64,000 bases of DNA from Campylobacter sp. CCUG 57310 (GTDB taxonomy: Bacteria > Campylobacterota > Campylobacteria > Campylobacterales > Campylobacteraceae), in NCBI RefSeq assembly GCF_013201975.1, contig NZ_CP053845.1:1488001-1552000 (forward strand). Direction: 5' to 3'. Numbering within the stretch: position 1 is the stretch's first letter; each line of letters opens with the position of its first letter. This document shows, one piece after another, positions 49,454 through 58,978 of the stretch. The position numbers and the translations under genes are program-made. The notes beneath the pieces were generated by a model. The model did no database searches, was not told where the DNA came from, and was given only the letters and a program-made list of their open reading frames with translations.

Positions 49454-49504
49454 TATCTAAAATTTATTTAATGTTTTTTTAAATTTACACTATAAATTTT
49501 AAAC

Positions 49505-50758
49505 TCAAAGCGCCCTAGCTATCAAATCTATCGGGTTTTCAAATTTAACATTTGAGCCGTGAATATGAAGCGAATTTGAAATTTGCATCTTGCACGCACT
49601 ACACTCCGCACTTACAAATTTCACGTTAAGCTCATCTATCATGCCTACTTTTTTAAGACCTGCGGCACGACTTAAGTGGTATTTTTCAGCCTGCATAGTA
49701 ACTCCGCCAAATCCGCAACACTCATTTGGATCACTCATTTCTACTATATCGTAATTTTGCGCCAAAAGTTTACGGGGCTCTTTATAAACTCCTTGCATTT
49801 TTCTTGCATGGCAAGGATCGTGGTAGGTTATACTCTCAAGCTTCTTGCCCTTGCTTGCTAAAATTTCAGCCAAATTTGTCCGGTTTTCAAGATATTCGGT
49901 GGCAAGGAAAATTTTCTCGCTTATTTTTTTTGCACGTTCTCTCCACTCGTGGTTATCGTGAAAAAAGTGCTCATAGTCGATCTTAACCATCGCCGAACAG
50001 GTCGCTTCCGGTATGATTATCGCATCAAGCTTATCAGATAAGCTCTCAAAATACTCGATATTTCTTTTTGCAAGCACCTCAACCGTATTAAAATCACCTG
50101 TAAAATATGCAGGCGCACCGCAACAGGCTTGTTGCTTCATTAAATTTACATTTAGCTTTAGCTCTCGCGCTATCTTTAACAAACTCTCGCCGATACTTGT
50201 ATAAGCATAATTCCCCATGCAACCGATAAAAATTCCTATTGTTTTTTCTCCGCCGTTATCTATAAATTCAGGATGCGAGTTTAAAAAGCTCTTATTTGAA
50301 GCGGTAGGCAAAAGTCTCTCTTTTTTTACCATAGGAAGGCTAAAGCGTGGCGTCATGGTGTTTTCTTTGATCTTAAACGCACAGCTTTGAAACACATAGC
50401 CAAGCCTAGCGCAAACATCCATGATAAAGCGATGTCTAAGTAACCAAAAAAACATCTTTTTATACCAAGCTATGCCAAATTTCTGCGCTAAATTTCTGCG
50501 CACGTTTTCTATGGCGGTATCTACCCTAAGCGAATTTGGGCAGACATCAACGCAATTTGTACACAAAAAACAGCTTTCAAAGATATTTTTAGCGTTTCTA
50601 TCAAGCTCCAGCTCGCCTCTTTCATAAGCCCCAAGCAGATCCAAAAATCCGCGCGGAGATGTAACCTCATCACTATTTATGTTGTGTATCGTGCATACTT
50701 GGATACACTTGCCGCACTTTACGCACTTATCTGCAATTTCACTAAACTTATACATCAT
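49505..50758 (-). CDS. Fe-S oxidoreductase with CCG domains (GlcF/HdrB-like)
   Basis: 417 aa. Two N-terminal 4Fe-4S sites, CVKCGKCIQVC at about 14-24 and CFLCTNCVDVC at about 64-74, then two cysteine-rich CCG domains with GCMGNYAYTS...QQACCGAP and HDPCHARK...NECCGFGG. The layout is that of glycolate oxidase iron-sulfur subunits and heterodisulfide-reductase-like proteins. No flavin subunit is adjacent, so the donor is unknown. It overlaps hemN by 4 bp, the same pairing as in C. jejuni as I recall. Confidence 0.88.
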   Translation of the reverse strand: MMYKFSEIADKCVKCGKCIQVCTIHNINSDEVTSPRGFLDLLGAYERGELELDRNAKNIFESCFLCTNCVDVCPNSLRVDTAIENVRRNLAQKFGIAWYKKMFFWLLRHRFIMDVCARLGYVFQSCAFKIKENTMTPRFSLPMVKKERLLPTASNKSFLNSHPEFIDNGGEKTIGIFIGCMGNYAYTSIGESLLKIARELKLNVNLMKQQACCGAPAYFTGDFNTVEVLAKRNIEYFESLSDKLDAIIIPEATCSAMVKIDYEHFFHDNHEWRERAKKISEKIFLATEYLENRTNLAEILASKGKKLESITYHDPCHARKMQGVYKEPRKLLAQNYDIVEMSDPNECCGFGGVTMQAEKYHLSRAAGLKKVGMIDELNVKFVSAECSACKMQISNSLHIHGSNVKFENPIDLIARAL

Positions 50759-52116
50759 ACGGTCTTTGAAAAACGTCTTAAATTTTCAGGAATTTGCTTT
50801 AAATAAGCATCAAAGCACATCGCTATATTGCGAATTATGAGCGTTCCTGTTTCATTTACACTGATTTTTTCAGGCGTTACGGTTACGAATTCGTTTAAAT
50901 TTTCAAGCTCTTTTAAATCATCCTTAAAATACTCAAAAAATTTCACGCCGAATTCAGCTTCAATCGCCTTTATATCAAGCGCAAAGTTGCTCATCAAGCT
51001 CATTATCACAGCCTTTCTAATCAAGTCATCTTCGCTTAGATAAATTCCTTTCATATAAGGCAAAACTCCTCTATCAATCGCCGCTTCATACTCAGGCATA
51101 TCTTTGAAATTTTGCGCATAGTGGCGCTTGCACTCGCCGATACTTGTTAGTCCGATGCCTATAAGATCGGCTCCGCCCTTAGTTGTATATCCTTGGAAAT
51201 TTCTATGCAAAGTTCCGTTAGCAAGTGCGGTAAATAGCTCATCATCAGGCTTTGCAAAGTGATCCATACCTATCATTTTATAGCCGTTTTTGATAAAAAA
51301 TTCAGCCGTATATTTTAAAATTTCAAGCTTGGTTTTAGGGCTTGGCAGAGTCGCTTCATCAAATTTACGCATCGTCTTTTTAAGCCAAGGCACGTGAGCG
51401 TAGTTAAACACCGCAAGACGATCAGGATCAAGAGTTAGCGTCATATCAAGCGTGCGCTTAAAGCTATCTAAAGTCTGAAGCGGCAGACCGTAAATAAGAT
51501 CCATGTTTATGGATTTTATGCCCATCGCGCGCGCCATTTCAATGGCTTTTTTAGTAACTTCATAAGGCTGAATTCGGTGAATTTCTTTTTGAACCCTATC
51601 GTCAAAATCCTGCACGCCGTAACTAATGCGATTAAATCCATGTCCTACGAGCACGTCAAGCTGAGCTTGAGATAAAAACCTAGGATCTATCTCACAGCTT
51701 ATCTCAGCCTCTTTTGAGTAATTTTTAAATTTCGACTTTATCGCTCGGATGATCCTATCAAGCTGCTTGTCGTCAAAAAACGTAGGCGTTCCGCCGCCAA
51801 AGTGCATCTGCAAAACTTCGGCACCGGTATCAAGGTAGCGAGATAAAATTTCAAGCTCTTTTTGGATATAGTCGATATATCTTTCCTTTTTATCCTCTTT
51901 GCTCGTATAAACTACGTTACAACCGCAAAAATAACAGGCCGAACGGCAAAAAGGCAGATGCAGATATAGCGAAAGCAGGCGAGTTTTATCGCGATTTTTA
52001 AGCTCTCTTATATAATCATCATAAGTGAATTTATCGCTAAATTCGGGTGCAGTCGGATAACTCGTGTATCTTGGTCCAGGTCGTGAATACTTCACATATG
52101 CGTCAAAATCTACCAT
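50755..52116 (-). CDS. hemN: Oxygen-independent coproporphyrinogen III dehydrogenase
   Basis: 453 aa, full HemN length. Radical SAM cluster cysteines C57, C61 and C64 with the extra C66 (FCRSACYFCGC), then HFGGGTPTF and the HemN-specific N-terminal trip-wire region RPGPRYTSYP. It decarboxylates coproporphyrinogen III to protoporphyrinogen IX without oxygen, which suits a microaerobe or anaerobe. It overlaps DUF2603 upstream by one base and the Fe-S gene downstream by 4 bp. Confidence 0.95.
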   Translation of the reverse strand: MVDFDAYVKYSRPGPRYTSYPTAPEFSDKFTYDDYIRELKNRDKTRLLSLYLHLPFCRSACYFCGCNVVYTSKEDKKERYIDYIQKELEILSRYLDTGAEVLQMHFGGGTPTFFDDKQLDRIIRAIKSKFKNYSKEAEISCEIDPRFLSQAQLDVLVGHGFNRISYGVQDFDDRVQKEIHRIQPYEVTKKAIEMARAMGIKSINMDLIYGLPLQTLDSFKRTLDMTLTLDPDRLAVFNYAHVPWLKKTMRKFDEATLPSPKTKLEILKYTAEFFIKNGYKMIGMDHFAKPDDELFTALANGTLHRNFQGYTTKGGADLIGIGLTSIGECKRHYAQNFKDMPEYEAAIDRGVLPYMKGIYLSEDDLIRKAVIMSLMSNFALDIKAIEAEFGVKFFEYFKDDLKELENLNEFVTVTPEKISVNETGTLIIRNIAMCFDAYLKQIPENLRRFSKTV

Positions 52117-52607
52117 TAGGCTCTGTTCCTTTTCTCCATCAAATCCTCCATATCCACAAACAAATTCGGATGCTCTTTTTTGATATTTTTTACTAAATTT
52201 TCCAAATTTACATCTAGGCTTCTCTTGCCGTTTTCTTTGACTGCGATCTTGCGAATTTCATCCATTACGACAACCCAAACGTCGCTAAAATCAACGGGCA
52301 CGTTTTGCCAAATCGTCTTTTCAAGTTTAAGCTCAAAATTCTCTTTTTGCAGCTTGCGGTGGCTCTCGATTAGCTCGGTTAGGGATTTTACCGAAACCAT
52401 GGTGTGTAAATTTTGATTTTCGTCTATGCCAAACCACGGCTCAACCCCATTCCAAGTGCCGCTTTTTAGGCTCAGGCTCATTTGATTAGGATTGCTTGTA
52501 GGGATTATCTCAAATACCGTCTTTTCGCTCTCGTCTATGCCAAGCTCGCTGCTTATCTCATCGATTTTTTTATAAGTATCTTTTAATTTTTCATCTTTGT
52601 TGTTCAT
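52116..52607 (-). CDS. DUF2603 / UPF0763 family protein
   Basis: 163 aa, cytoplasmic, with no signal peptide. It contains the central [20 protein letters not shown] block and a helical second half ([20 protein letters not shown]). I match it to the Campylobacterota family UPF0763 (C. jejuni Cj0993c), whose function is unknown. It sits between argF and hemN with gaps of 1 bp or overlaps, an arrangement conserved in C. jejuni. Confidence 0.75.
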   Translation of the reverse strand: MNNKDEKLKDTYKKIDEISSELGIDESEKTVFEIIPTSNPNQMSLSLKSGTWNGVEPWFGIDENQNLHTMVSVKSLTELIESHRKLQKENFELKLEKTIWQNVPVDFSDVWVVVMDEIRKIAVKENGKRSLDVNLENLVKNIKKEHPNLFVDMEDLMEKRNRA

Positions 52608-52608
52608 A

Positions 52609-53526
52609 TTATTTCCTGTTCTTATTAAGCCAGACCATTATGCCTTTTTGTGCGTGAAGGCGATTTTCCGCCTCGGCAAAAATTTCATCTGCATGCGCTT
52701 CAAAGACCGCTTCGCTCACCTCATATCCTCGGTAAGCAGGCAAGCAGTGAAGAAAAATCGCGCCGTTTTTGGCTAGCTTCATCAAATTTTCATCCACGCA
52801 AAATCCCTCAAAGTCTTTTATGCGTCTATCCTTTTCGTCCTCTTGACCCATCGATACCCAAGTATCGGTCGTAACGACATCTGCGCCGCTAACGGCTTCT
52901 TTGATATCTTCGGTCAGATAAATTTTAGCTCCTGAAAGTTTAGCGTTTTGAATGGCTTTTTCTAAAATTTGTGCATCAGGTTCGTAGCCTTTTGGCGTGG
53001 CTATCCTAAGCTCAAACCCAAGCTTGCTTGCAAGCATAAGCCATGAATGAGTTATATTGTTGCCATCACCCACGTAAGCGACTTTTTCGCCGCTTGAAAA
53101 CTCAAGCATAGTTAGATAATCAGCCATAAGCTGCACGGGATGAAATTTATCACTAAGTCCGTTTATAACGGGAACTTTGCTAAATTTTGCAAACTCTTCA
53201 AGCGTTTCGTGCTTATTTACTCTAAGCATCGCCATATCACTCATCGAGCTAATAACTCTCGCCGTATCTTTTATCGGCTCGCCGCGACCTATCTGAAGGT
53301 CGTTTGCGCTTAAAAACATTCCCTTGCCGCCAAGCTGATGCATGCCTACTTCAAAGCTGACTCGCGTTCTGGTCGAGCTTTTTTCAAATATCATGGCTAG
53401 AATTTGATCTTTTAGATAGGGTTTATAAATTTTAGCCTTGGCTTCGCTTTTTATCTCGCGAGCCAAATTTATCATCTGCAAAATTTCATCTTTGCTAAAA
53501 TCATCAAGCGTTAAAAAATGTCTCAT
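52609..53526 (-). CDS. argF: Ornithine carbamoyltransferase
   Basis: 305 aa. Carbamoyl-phosphate site SSTRTR at 50-55, [11 protein letters not shown], ornithine-binding DTWVSMGQE and the catalytic HCLPAYRG motif. It makes citrulline from ornithine and carbamoyl phosphate in arginine synthesis. It lies 63 bp after hemB and 1 bp before DUF2603. Confidence 0.97.
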   Translation of the reverse strand: MRHFLTLDDFSKDEILQMINLAREIKSEAKAKIYKPYLKDQILAMIFEKSSTRTRVSFEVGMHQLGGKGMFLSANDLQIGRGEPIKDTARVISSMSDMAMLRVNKHETLEEFAKFSKVPVINGLSDKFHPVQLMADYLTMLEFSSGEKVAYVGDGNNITHSWLMLASKLGFELRIATPKGYEPDAQILEKAIQNAKLSGAKIYLTEDIKEAVSGADVVTTDTWVSMGQEDEKDRRIKDFEGFCVDENLMKLAKNGAIFLHCLPAYRGYEVSEAVFEAHADEIFAEAENRLHAQKGIMVWLNKNRK

Positions 53527-53589
53527 TCATCATCCCTTTCGCACTTAAATTTATCAAATTTCAAATGCCGCCGATCTTAAATTCATCTT

Positions 53590-54567
53590 TTAAAAATTTC
53601 GCCTTAAAATTTCAGCCGCCTCTTTTGCATGATAGCTGATGATAAGGCTTGCGCCCGCTCTTTTAAACCCTAGCAAAGTCTCCATCATTACGCGCTCATA
53701 GTCGATAACTCCTGCCTTAGCGCCCGCTTTTAGCAAAGCATATTCGCCGCTTACGTTATAAACGCAAACGGGAAGCAAAGTAGCGTTTTTGATCTCACGA
53801 ATCACGTCAAGATAGGCAAGTGCCGGCTTAACCATGAGTATATCAGCACCTTGAGCCTCGTCTTCAAGGCTTTCGTTTATCGCTTCAAGGCGATTTGCAG
53901 GATCCATTTGATAGCTTCTTCTATCGCCAAAGCTCGGTGCGCTCTCGGCTACATCGCGAAACGGTCCATAGTAAGCCGAAGCAAATTTGGTCGAATACGC
54001 CATAATCGGCAAATTTTCAAATCCCTCTTCATCAAGTGCGCCGCGAAGAGTAGTGATGATACCGTCCATCATACCGCTTGGAGCTATCATATCGGCACCG
54101 TTTTTAGCATGTATTATCGCTTGTTTGGCTGAAATTTCAAGCGTTGCGTCGTTATCTACCGTCTCATGAACGTGATCTAAAATTCCGCAATGTCCGTGAT
54201 CCGTGTATTCGCAAAAGCAAAGATCGGTTACCACGACAAGATGCGGAAATTTATCCTTTATAGCTCTTAAAGCCGTAGCTATGATACCGTCGTTGCTTAA
54301 TGCGTCGCTTCCTATGCTATCTTTTACGCTCGGAATCCCAAATAAAATAATTGATTTTATCCCTAAATTTACAACTTCTGCGCACTCTTTTAAAATTTCA
54401 TCCAAACTCATCTGAAAAACGCCCGGCATAGAAGCTATCTCTTTTTTTATGCCGCTACCAGGCACCACAAAAAGCGGATAGATAAAATCACTTACATTTA
54501 GCCTGCTTTCTCTTACCATATCGCGCATTGCAGGGGCTAGTCTTAGTCTTCTGAAGCGTTTAAACAT
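53590..54567 (-). CDS. hemB: Porphobilinogen synthase (delta-aminolevulinic acid dehydratase)
   Basis: 325 aa. Schiff-base lysines K194 (AYSTKFAS) and K247 (LMVKPALAY), and a cysteine metal site C117, C119, C127 ([13 protein letters not shown]). It condenses two molecules of 5-aminolevulinate into porphobilinogen. First gene of the run hemB-argF-DUF2603-hemN-FeS; two of these five act in haem synthesis. It is divergent from ribA across 63 bp. Confidence 0.97.
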   Translation of the reverse strand: MFKRFRRLRLAPAMRDMVRESRLNVSDFIYPLFVVPGSGIKKEIASMPGVFQMSLDEILKECAEVVNLGIKSIILFGIPSVKDSIGSDALSNDGIIATALRAIKDKFPHLVVVTDLCFCEYTDHGHCGILDHVHETVDNDATLEISAKQAIIHAKNGADMIAPSGMMDGIITTLRGALDEEGFENLPIMAYSTKFASAYYGPFRDVAESAPSFGDRRSYQMDPANRLEAINESLEDEAQGADILMVKPALAYLDVIREIKNATLLPVCVYNVSGEYALLKAGAKAGVIDYERVMMETLLGFKRAGASLIISYHAKEAAEILRRNF

Positions 54568-54630
54568 AATTTTCCTTTTCTTTGATACAATATCGTTTTA
54601 TAAGTGTAACATATTAGGAGTTAAATTTCG

Positions 54631-55200
54631 ATGAATATAGAATTATCCGAAGCCGCAAATCTTCCTTCGCGTTTTGGAATGTTTCAAATCAAAACATTTA
54701 AAGAGGGTGAAAAAGAGCATTTGGCGATATTTAAAACGCCTTTTAAAGATATTGTAGATGTGAGAATTCATTCAGAGTGCCTAACCGGAGATGCGATAGG
54801 AAGCCTTAAATGTGACTGTAGAGATCAGCTTGAAGCAAGCCTTAAGCATATAGAAGAGTACGGCGGTATGGTTATATACTTGCGCCAAGAGGGACGAAAT
54901 ATAGGGCTTTTAAATAAAGTAAACGCTTATCATCTGCAAGATTTGGGCTTTGACACGATAGAGGCAAACCACCAGCTTGGATTTAAAGCCGATGAGCGTA
55001 CTTATGAGATGGTTGATTTTATCCTTAAGCACTTTGGTATAAGCAAGATAAATTTACTTACGAACAACCCTGAAAAGCTAGCCGGTCTTACGAGTGTTCA
55101 GATCGTTGAAAGGCTGCCTATCGTCATTCACGCTAATAAATTTAACGAAGGCTATTTGAGAGTTAAAAAAGAGCAAATGGGGCATATGCTGGATGAGTAA
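54631..55200 (+). CDS. ribA: GTP cyclohydrolase II
   Basis: 189 aa, the monofunctional form. Zinc ligands C50, C61 and C63 ([16 protein letters not shown]) and the [14 protein letters not shown] motif with the catalytic Arg and Tyr region. It opens riboflavin synthesis from GTP. An AGGAG site precedes the ATG. It overlaps rsmG by 8 bp. Confidence 0.96.
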   Translation: MNIELSEAANLPSRFGMFQIKTFKEGEKEHLAIFKTPFKDIVDVRIHSECLTGDAIGSLKCDCRDQLEASLKHIEEYGGMVIYLRQEGRNIGLLNKVNAYHLQDLGFDTIEANHQLGFKADERTYEMVDFILKHFGISKINLLTNNPEKLAGLTSVQIVERLPIVIHANKFNEGYLRVKKEQMGHMLDE

Positions 55201-55741
55201 ATTTGAAATTCCGTCAAATTTCAACGAACAAATAGATGAATTTGAGCGAATTTTATATAAATTTAATAAAATCCACAGCCTAACAAATTATAAAAACATC
55301 AAAGAGATCGTAGCAGACAGCATAAAACCGCTTGAATTTATGAAATTTTATCCGCGCGTCGCTATTGATGTGGGAAGCGGTGCAGGATTTCCAGCGATAT
55401 TTTTAGCTCTTATTTTAAAAGATTGCGCTTGGACACTCTTTGAGCCAAATTTAAAAAAGGCTTCGTTTTTAAGCTATGCAAAAATCGCTCTTGACATCTC
55501 AAATTTAAGCGTTAAAAGCGAGAAAATAGAAGCTTCACAGCCCTTTATAGCAGAGCTCATCACTTCGCGCGCATTAATGAAGACAAAGGAGCTTATAAAT
55601 TTATGCGAAGGTTTTTACGATAAAAACACTCAATTTTTGCTATACAAAGGAAGTAGCGTAGAGAGCGAGCTTGATGGCGTTAAAGCCAAAATTTATAACG
55701 ACAAAAATAGAAATTACGTATGCATAGGTGAAAAATGGTAA
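55193..55741 (+). CDS. rsmG: 16S rRNA (guanine527-N7) methyltransferase
   Basis: 182 aa, somewhat shorter than E. coli RsmG. SAM-binding [18 protein letters not shown] at about 60-77, preceded by [10 protein letters not shown] and followed by [10 protein letters not shown]. It methylates G527 of 16S rRNA; loss gives low-level streptomycin resistance in other bacteria. It overlaps ribA by 8 bp and the next gene by 7 bp. Confidence 0.93.
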   Translation: MSKFEIPSNFNEQIDEFERILYKFNKIHSLTNYKNIKEIVADSIKPLEFMKFYPRVAIDVGSGAGFPAIFLALILKDCAWTLFEPNLKKASFLSYAKIALDISNLSVKSEKIEASQPFIAELITSRALMKTKELINLCEGFYDKNTQFLLYKGSSVESELDGVKAKIYNDKNRNYVCIGEKW

Positions 55742-55935
55742 CAAAAATTTTAGCTCTAGCGGTCGTTTTGCTGCTGGTTTATATAGTATTTTTTAAAAAT
55801 AGAAAAAAAGACGCAAGCGATACCAAAGAGATAGAAAATTTCGTAGAATGCAAGGAATGCGGCACCTTCGTAGAGGTAAAAGAGGCTGTTTTAAGTAGCG
55901 GAAAATATATCTGCAAAGATTGCATAAAAGGCTAA
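55735..55935 (+). CDS. PP0621 family small membrane protein with two CxxC pairs
   Basis: 66 aa. One N-terminal membrane helix (about 3-20), a short basic linker (FKNRKKD), then a tiny zinc-binding module with VECKECG and YICKDCI, the two CxxC pairs 21 residues apart. This matches the PP0621 family of unknown function. It overlaps rsmG by 7 bp and precedes a 124-aa gene by 6 bp. Confidence 0.82.
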   Translation: MVTKILALAVVLLLVYIVFFKNRKKDASDTKEIENFVECKECGTFVEVKEAVLSSGKYICKDCIKG

Positions 55936-55941
55936 TTAGCA

Positions 55942-56316
55942 ATGAAAATCATAGGGCACGAACTGATAAAATTTGAGCCGTTTTTTGAGTGCTTAAAAGA
56001 GCAAGACATCGGCTCTAATCGCGAGAATTTATTTGCCTATAACAAGCTCATGATAAAGCACGCACAAAAAATGGGGGCGAATTTTAGTTTAAAAACAGAT
56101 GATATAGTGCAGACCATCCTTGCCAATGCGGCCGGGGCTAAATTTATCATCGTGCCGTGCGAACTTGCAAGCAAAGCCGCTAAAATAGCGCAAAACTATC
56201 TCTTTGACGCACAAATCGCAGTCATCATCAAAGATGAGCGCGAGATAGAAGCTTTAAGCGAAGTAGGCGTGGACGCGGTGATATTTGAGAAGGGAATTTA
56301 CAATGGAGATATTTAA
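55942..56316 (+). CDS. Uncharacterised 124-aa protein upstream of htpX
   Basis: I recognise no named family. It is cytoplasmic with mixed alpha/beta character: a helical N-terminal half (NRENLFAYNKLMIKHAQKMG), then strand-helix repeats (AKFIIVPCELASKAAKIAQ, AQIAVIIKDEREIEALSEVG). A single cysteine lies in VPCELA. It sits 6 bp after the PP0621 gene and overlaps the htpX start by 14 bp, so it belongs to the ribA-rsmG-htpX transcript. Confidence 0.78.
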   Translation: MKIIGHELIKFEPFFECLKEQDIGSNRENLFAYNKLMIKHAQKMGANFSLKTDDIVQTILANAAGAKFIIVPCELASKAAKIAQNYLFDAQIAVIIKDEREIEALSEVGVDAVIFEKGIYNGDI

Positions 56317-57154
56317 AACTACATTTTTAATGGTTGCACTAATGCTGCTTTTTGTCTTCGTAGGCGGCATGATAGGCGGGCAGCAGGGCATGCTCATAGC
56401 CTTTGTCGTGGCTGTCGGAATGAATTTTTTTAGCTATTTTTTCTCAGACAAGCTTGTGCTTAAGCGCTATAGAGCGGTAGAGGTTCACGAAAACGACGCT
56501 CAGGGGCTATTTGAGATAGTTCGCAAATTAACCGCAAAGGCAAATTTACCGATGCCAAAGGTCTATATCATACCAGAGCAGGTTCCAAATGCATTTGCCA
56601 CTGGCAGAAATCCCAAAAACGCTGCCGTTGCGGTAACTGAGGGGCTTTTAAATTTACTTGATAAAAACGAGATAGAAGGAGTTTTAGCTCATGAGCTCTG
56701 TCACGTTCGCCACTACGACATCCTAACAGGCTCGATCGCCGCAACGATAGCGGGCGCGATTGCCATACTTGCAAATTTTGCCAAATTTGGGGCAATAAGC
56801 GGAAACAACAGATCAAATAACGCAAACGGAATTTTGATGATAGTAGCGGCAGTTGTAATGCCAATAGCCGCAAGCGTCATACAAATGGCGATCTCAAGAG
56901 AGCGTGAATACAAAGCAGACAAAGGCGCCGCTTTGCTTACCGAAAATCCGCAGTGGTTGGCAAGTGCGCTAAGAAAGCTTGAAAACTATTCCAAAAACTA
57001 CATGATGAGAGATGCCGCGCCTCAAAGCGCACATATGTTTATAGTAAATCCATTTGGAAGTATAAAAAACACTCTCGGTTCGCTATTTCGCACACATCCA
57101 AGCACGGCTGATCGCATAGCAAGACTTGAAGAGATTGAAAGAAATTTGCGCTAG
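56303..57154 (+). CDS. htpX: Membrane zinc metalloprotease HtpX
   Basis: 283 aa from the ATG at 56303 (MEIFKTTFLM); a start 6 codons earlier exists but the internal ATG fits the family better. Four membrane segments (about 6-20, 30-46, 142-162, 178-198), zinc motif HELCH at 130-134 and the third ligand Glu in REREYKADK. M48 family proteases remove damaged inner-membrane proteins. A strong hairpin terminator follows 18 bp after the stop. Confidence 0.94.
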   Translation: MEIFKTTFLMVALMLLFVFVGGMIGGQQGMLIAFVVAVGMNFFSYFFSDKLVLKRYRAVEVHENDAQGLFEIVRKLTAKANLPMPKVYIIPEQVPNAFATGRNPKNAAVAVTEGLLNLLDKNEIEGVLAHELCHVRHYDILTGSIAATIAGAIAILANFAKFGAISGNNRSNNANGILMIVAAVVMPIAASVIQMAISREREYKADKGAALLTENPQWLASALRKLENYSKNYMMRDAAPQSAHMFIVNPFGSIKNTLGSLFRTHPSTADRIARLEEIERNLR

Positions 57155-57172
57155 ATTTTTAAAAAAGTAATC

Positions 57173-57200
57173 AAATTTGGGCTAGAACAAGCCCAAATTT
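57173..57200. terminator. Bidirectional terminator between htpX and the 146-aa gene
   Basis: Perfect 11-bp stem AAATTTGGGCT/AGCCCAAATTT with loop AGAACA. On the plus strand it is followed by TAAAATTTATT; on the minus strand by GATTACTTTTTTAAAAATC. It lies between converging genes and overlaps the stop codon region of the minus-strand gene. Confidence 0.85.
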
Positions 57201-57639
57201 AAAATTTATTGCGCTCGCAATCTTCCTTGCTTACTTTGAATTGATAGAAGAAATTTCCGTTTTCAAGAGTGTAGCGATACTCCATCACGACACCTAAATT
57301 TAGCATCGCTCTAGCATCTTCAGCCGCACAAACCGTTCTCATAACGCCTTCGTGTCTGATTTTCTTCTCTTGCTCTATAGCTTGCCAACTAAATTTGCTA
57401 AATTCGGCCTTTGACGTATCAAAAACCTGATAGCTGTAAACAAGCTTATTTCCAAAGGCTTGGATATTTTTAAAAGTGATAGAATCGCTTAGTTTTTTCG
57501 GTAAATTCGGCGATATCTCAACCTCTATACTCTTTGCGATTTGCTCAGGCGAGTGATCGCTCTCGGTAGGTGTCTCGCTTGGCGGCATAGCCATAACCAA
57601 AACCCCGCAAATTGACGCAACTAAAATCTTTTTAATCAT
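57199..57639 (-). CDS. Putative periplasmic protein, 146 aa
   Basis: A signal peptide (MIKKILVASICGVLVMAMP) is followed by a Pro/Ser-rich linker and a small domain with ALVYSYQVFDTS-like strand segments and two cysteines (TVCAAEDARAML and SKEDCERN) that could form a disulfide. I do not recognise the family. It is a single gene, convergent with htpX, with 92 bp between it and alr upstream. Confidence 0.75.
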   Translation of the reverse strand: MIKKILVASICGVLVMAMPPSETPTESDHSPEQIAKSIEVEISPNLPKKLSDSITFKNIQAFGNKLVYSYQVFDTSKAEFSKFSWQAIEQEKKIRHEGVMRTVCAAEDARAMLNLGVVMEYRYTLENGNFFYQFKVSKEDCERNKF

Positions 57640-57731
57640 ATTTTCCCTTTATTTTTGAAATTAATCTTTGTATTTTAGCCTTAAAATTTAAAAAATACGA
57701 TTAATTAAGCCAAGCTTGATCATATTTTTCA

Positions 57732-58742
57732 TTAAACAAATCGCCTATTGATACTCGGCGAAAGCTTTACTAAGATTTCATACTCTATCGTATCAAAAAA
57801 TTTCGCCCAAATTCGCGCGTCTTTTATCACGCAAACTCGCTCTCCGCCGTTTTGAGCAGAAAAGTTATCCATAGACATCTTGCCTAAAATTCGCTCGCCG
57901 CTTGCTAAATTTAGCTCTCCCACTCCGTCGTATCGTAAAAGCCCATCGCCATAGCCAAGGTCGTAAGTTGCGATTTGCATATCCTCTTTGGCACAAAATT
58001 TGCCGCCGTATCCAACTCCCTGCCCAGCTTTTAGTACACGAGAGCTAATCTTATCGGCATAAAGGCTTAAAACTCGCTCAAGCTTTAAACTATCATCAAA
58101 CTGAGCGTAGCCGTATTGAGCGATGCCTACTCTTACGAGTTCATCATCAAGCTTGCTAAATCTCTCAAGTCCTGCAGAGTTATGCGAATGAAAAGTTAAA
58201 TTTTCCTTACTTTCGCCGCTAAATTTCATGATAAGCTCTTTTGCGGTTTTGAAATTTTCTCTTTGCACGAAATAATCGCTACTCACCTCATCCGCCGAGC
58301 GAAAATGCGTATAAGCTCCGCATACTCTAAGTCCTCTTTGGCAAGCCGTTTTACAGGCGAGCTCTATCTCATCTATGGCGATACCGTTTCTGTGCATGAG
58401 CGTATCGATAGCAAAATGAACTCTTGTGCCGTGTTTTAAGATATTTAAATTTGAAACATCATTTACGGCATAGATGAATTTTTCGCTCTCTTTTCCAGTA
58501 GGAAGGTGCGAAAGGATAAGGATTTGTTTAAAATACTTCTCTATCTGTCTTGCTTCCGTTTCGTTTTTGACGGCTGCAAATTTCACACCGAATTTTGCAG
58601 CTTCACAAGCTATTAAATCCACTCCATGCCCGTAAGCATTGTCTTTAAGCACCAGTATGACACGCTCTTTTCCGCCCGCTTTGGTGCAAATTTTAGAAAG
58701 GTTATTAAGATATGCGGCGCGATTTAATAAAATTTCAGACAT
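57732..58742 (-). CDS. alr: Alanine racemase
   Basis: 336 aa, a little shorter than the usual 360. PLP lysine K33 in VLKDNAYGHG, the MHRNGIA motif, and the C-terminal domain with YGDGLLRYDG and GKMSMDNF near the second catalytic site. It makes D-alanine for peptidoglycan. The start overlaps the 80-aa gene by 8 bp. Downstream of pgp2 on the same strand, so two cell-wall enzymes are probably co-expressed. Confidence 0.92.
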   Translation of the reverse strand: MSEILLNRAAYLNNLSKICTKAGGKERVILVLKDNAYGHGVDLIACEAAKFGVKFAAVKNETEARQIEKYFKQILILSHLPTGKESEKFIYAVNDVSNLNILKHGTRVHFAIDTLMHRNGIAIDEIELACKTACQRGLRVCGAYTHFRSADEVSSDYFVQRENFKTAKELIMKFSGESKENLTFHSHNSAGLERFSKLDDELVRVGIAQYGYAQFDDSLKLERVLSLYADKISSRVLKAGQGVGYGGKFCAKEDMQIATYDLGYGDGLLRYDGVGELNLASGERILGKMSMDNFSAQNGGERVCVIKDARIWAKFFDTIEYEILVKLSPSINRRFV

Positions 58743-58977
58743 TAAATTTCACGCCGTAAGCTTCATATGCGTCTGGCAAAAGCTTTCGCACACCGTAATC
58801 ATAAGCGTAAAATTTCGCATAAATCGCCTTTAAATTGCCATTTTCGCACTTGCTAAAATCAAACACGTCAGTGCCTTCTATCTTTGGCACCTGTTTATCA
58901 AGCTCGGCGAAAAACTCGCTGCGAGCCTTTAAGATCGCCTCTATCTTAGACTTTACAATTTCACTTTTTTCTTGCAT
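58735..58977 (-). CDS. Uncharacterised 80-aa protein between pgp2 and alr
   Basis: No signal peptide or membrane segment. The N-terminal half is helical and charged (KSKIEAILKARSEFFAELDKQ); the C-terminal half is rich in Tyr and Ala (KAIYAKFYAYDYGVRKLLPD). I do not recognise a family. The gene starts 1 bp after the pgp2 stop and overlaps alr by 8 bp, which makes it part of a three-gene operon. Confidence 0.72.
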   Translation of the reverse strand: MQEKSEIVKSKIEAILKARSEFFAELDKQVPKIEGTDVFDFSKCENGNLKAIYAKFYAYDYGVRKLLPDAYEAYGVKFNV

Positions 58978-58978
58978 T

